A stretch of DNA of 64,000 nucleotides from Alteromonas sp. MMG017. Its GTDB lineage: Bacteria; Pseudomonadota; Gammaproteobacteria; Enterobacterales; Alteromonadaceae. Below are positions 62,013-64,000 of the stretch, piece after piece. A model generated the notes under the pieces. It was not told the origin of the DNA. It ran no database searches and saw only the letters and a list, made by a program, of their open reading frames with translations. The translations under genes and the position numbers were made by a program. The stretch covers positions 1-64,000 of the forward strand of contig NZ_JAGJDY010000008.1 of assembly GCF_018100795.1 (NCBI RefSeq), read 5' to 3'. Position 1 is the first letter of the stretch, and each line of letters starts with the position of its first letter.

Positions 62013-62748
62013 AAGCGGTGCTGCCAGCATCAACGGTTATGGTTGTACCCGTAATTGATTTTGCGCTATCACTTAATAAATACAATACCGCGCCCGCCGC
62101 ATCTTCAGGCGTGGCAAGCGTGCCTAAAGGACTACGGCGTTTCACTGCTTCAAGCTTGTCGCCAGTAAGGCTATCTGTCATATCCGTTTGCATGTAGCCA
62201 GGGGCTACGCAATTCACTGTTATGCCGGCTTTTCCAACTTCCCGCGCAAGGGAGCGAGTAAATCCTTCAAGCGCCGCTTTACTGGCAGCATAAACGCTTA
62301 AACCATTAAATCCGGTGTTGGCAATAATTGAAGAAATATTGATAATTCGCCCCGTGCGGTTTAGTAGCATGGCGCGAGACAAATATTTGGTCAGTAAAAT
62401 GGGCGCCTGAACATTCACATTCAGCAGCGTATTTATCTCGCTGTTATGCATAGTGGCTAACACACCATCAAAACCTAAGGCGGCATTATTAATAAGCGCA
62501 TAAGGTCTACCATGTGTTTTCACTATTGATTTAGTCAGTTCGTGAAGTGAATCAAGGTTCCCTAAATCAAACGGAATATGGGTAACATCATTGCGACTGC
62601 ACAATGCATCAAGGGCGGGACTGCTTGCCCGTGAAATCGCCACCACTTGGTAGTTATCTGCTGCCAATAAGTGGCATATTGCAAGGCCTAATCCTCGACT
62701 CGCGCCGGTCACAATCACTAGTTTCTTATTTGATGTTGGCTGCTGCAT
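62011..62748 (-). CDS. Short-chain dehydrogenase/reductase, FabG-like
   Basis: The protein has 245 residues, the usual classical SDR length. TGASRGLGLA (NADP-binding), NNAA, Ser139/140, Tyr153 and Lys157 in VYAASK complete the active site. GYMQTDMT and TITVDAGST follow the FabG pattern. It may reduce a 3-ketoacyl group. It is 4 bp downstream of the AMP-ligase gene, so they are coupled, and together they may make an acyl group for a sugar. A primary role in fatty acid synthesis is less likely in this setting. Confidence 0.85.
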   Translation of the reverse strand: MQQPTSNKKLVIVTGASRGLGLAICHLLAADNYQVVAISRASSPALDALCSRNDVTHIPFDLGNLDSLHELTKSIVKTHGRPYALINNAALGFDGVLATMHNSEINTLLNVNVQAPILLTKYLSRAMLLNRTGRIINISSIIANTGFNGLSVYAASKAALEGFTRSLAREVGKAGITVNCVAPGYMQTDMTDSLTGDKLEAVKRRSPLGTLATPEDAAGAVLYLLSDSAKSITGTTITVDAGSTA

Positions 62749-62752
62749 ATAT

Positions 62753-64000
62753 TTACTCTGTTGACGCTTGTTGTGTTCTGCCTATCTTGCCTGAGGCATT
62801 GATGGCTATGCTATCAGTAACGTTAATTTTTGTAGGCATTTCGAATCGGGCAAGATGCTTTTTACAATGTAGCAGTAACGCTATCGTGGGTTTTGTCTCA
62901 ATGTCTTTGCTAGAAGAAAGCACAACATCGGCCACAACAAGTTGCCCCATGATGCTGCTTTTCTTCGCGTAGACTAGAGCTTGTGACACTAATGGCGATT
63001 GTAAAAGCACTTGTTCTACATGCTCGGGGTGCACTTTTTGCCCTCCGACGTTAATGGCACCATTTGCTCTGCCTTTAAAGTAAACTCGATTGTCTTTAAT
63101 CATAACTACATCATTTGTGTTTACGTAGCCTTCTGAATCAACCTCTACAATGGTGTTATTTATCTTTTTTAATTCAGTGTTTTGCGCTGCATTAGCCTTG
63201 ATCCAAAGCACATCTTCGCTATCCACTTTTAAGTTATTCCCATTCACGCCGGTAGTTAACCATTGTTTTGGGAAACCAGGCTGACTATCAGTAACCGCAA
63301 ACCCTACACCAGCTTCGGTTGAAGCATATACATGCATAATCTTCGCGTTCGGAAATTGGCTGGCTAATAGGGCCAACAAGGGGGCATCGGTAATTTCTCC
63401 CCCAAGAGTTATCTTCTCAATAGTGAAAGGAGGCGAGCTATCTGAAAAAGCACCGCTTAATAAAAATTGACGCCAAAGGGTGGGTGTGGCGGAAATCGCA
63501 TTTACTTTTTCGCGCCTAATAATGTCTACTTTTTTTGCGGTATCGGCGGTGGTGCAATCTACTAACGTGGCACCATTAAGCAGACTTTGTAAGAGTACTT
63601 GCAGGCCAGCGTAGCGAAAAGGTTGGTAGCATAATGCCCAGCGGGTTTGCTGATGCTGCTGTCCTTGTTTAATCGCGCGGCATAAACTTGCGCTAGTATG
63701 AGCAATCCATTTCGGCGTGCCTGTTGTGCCCGACGTTGGTAAATGCAACACGGTTGCAGCTGTGTATTTATCTGTGCTATCTGGCGTGCTAGCGCTACTC
63801 TTATAAGCGTTGCTCTTATTAGTGGCGCTGTTATTTGCGTTGCTTGTATTAAGGAGGGCAAGCGGGGCTTCAGGTTGTAGATATAAATTTTCCACCACGC
63901 TTTCATAGGCTAGCAAGTAGGTTACAAAGGTGGTTAGGTTTTCAAAAGAAAGTACCGCCTGGCAAGGCAAGTTTCCTTTGGCGCGTAATGCTTTGGCTTC
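62753..64000 (-). CDS. AMP-forming acyl-CoA/ACP ligase, 5' end outside window
   Basis: The frame is open through base 64000 (EAKALRAKGN precedes LPCQAVLSFEN), so the N-terminus is cut off by the window; the in-frame TTG at 63970 is unlikely to be the true start. The ANL-superfamily motifs are present: LPTSGTTGTPKWI (phosphate loop), VYASTEAGVGF, YVNTNDVV, FKGRANGAINVGGQKVHPEHVE and the catalytic Lys in NASGKIGRT. It adenylates a carboxylic acid and probably passes it to CoA or a carrier. The linker before the P-loop has a low-complexity five-residue repeat. It is co-transcribed with the SDR gene. Confidence 0.88.
   Translation of the reverse strand, partial: EAKALRAKGNLPCQAVLSFENLTTFVTYLLAYESVVENLYLQPEAPLALLNTSNANNSATNKSNAYKSSASTPDSTDKYTAATVLHLPTSGTTGTPKWIAHTSASLCRAIKQGQQHQQTRWALCYQPFRYAGLQVLLQSLLNGATLVDCTTADTAKKVDIIRREKVNAISATPTLWRQFLLSGAFSDSSPPFTIEKITLGGEITDAPLLALLASQFPNAKIMHVYASTEAGVGFAVTDSQPGFPKQWLTTGVNGNNLKVDSEDVLWIKANAAQNTELKKINNTIVEVDSEGYVNTNDVVMIKDNRVYFKGRANGAINVGGQKVHPEHVEQVLLQSPLVSQALVYAKKSSIMGQLVVADVVLSSSKDIETKPTIALLLHCKKHLARFEMPTKINVTDSIAINASGKIGRTQQASTE
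63792..63851. repeat. 15-bp in-frame tandem repeat, four copies, inside the AMP-ligase gene
   Basis: Four 15-bp units at 63792, 63807, 63822 and 63837 share the pattern GCG-TGCTCTTATTA with changes. They encode Asn/Ser/Ala/Thr-rich five-residue repeats (such as NTSNA and NKSNA). The insert lies upstream of the LPTSGTTGTPK P-loop and is probably a tolerated surface loop expanded by slippage. Confidence 0.7.

Noticed and set aside
1..64000. tRNA or rRNA genes, integrases or prophage genes marking the glycan region as a mobile island
   Set aside because: I found none on either strand, and the glycan genes join the flagellar genes with gaps of only a few bases, so transfer cannot be claimed from this window.

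Overview
The window comes from a motile marine gammaproteobacterium, most likely of the Alteromonadales (Alteromonas-like). The basis is flagellar gene content and order resembling Vibrio and Shewanella polar flagellar loci, FlgT/FlgP proteins, short (about 280 aa) flagellins, RpoN and FliA promoters, and moderate GC. Genus is inferred from family knowledge only. No rRNA, tRNA, CRISPR array, insertion sequence or integrase was seen.

Region 1 (1-22.1 kb) is a complete Lap-type biofilm adhesin module. A giant repetitive adhesin on the minus strand runs off the left edge after 4,409 codons. Its N-terminal retention module carries a TAAG motif typical of the LapG cleavage site. Divergent to it lies a type I secretion operon: a TolC-like porin fused to an OmpA domain, an ABC transporter, an HlyD-type adaptor and a LuxR-family regulator. 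Facing the operon are lapD (degenerate GGDEF/EAL c-di-GMP receptor) and lapG (periplasmic cysteine protease). Together they would secrete, hold and release the adhesin according to c-di-GMP level.

Region 2 (22.3-46.8 kb) is a polar flagellar locus: flgT, flgP, flgN, flgM, flgA, cheV, cheR, flgBCDE, flgFGHIJKL, a predicted beta-propeller protein, three flagellins, flaG, fliD, fliS and fliT. RpoN-type promoters precede flgB and flgF. FliA-type promoters precede flgM and each flagellin. The flagellin spacers (660 and 722 bp) hold no genes but contain structured leaders, repeated fragments and terminators.

Region 3 (46.8-64 kb) is a glycan island directly behind fliT. It encodes a Maf flagellin glycosyltransferase with a duplicated N-terminal unit, a Stealth-type sugar-phosphate transferase, a polysialyltransferase-like enzyme, and a tightly overlapping six-gene operon (Gmd-like, perosamine-synthase-like, NeuB, NeuD-like, TIM-barrel, NeuA). 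This combination suggests a nonulosonic acid built from a GDP-perosamine-like precursor rather than from UDP-GlcNAc, and I know of no described pathway of this form. Beyond it lie a methyltransferase, a GSCFA protein, a TagF-like phosphotransferase, and an SDR plus AMP-ligase pair that may supply an acyl substituent.

The most notable items are the unusual nonulosonate operon, the 12-bp inverted repeat that would pair with the start codon of the sialyltransferase-like gene, the structured flagellin leader RNAs, and the side-by-side placement of the Lap switch and flagellar genes.
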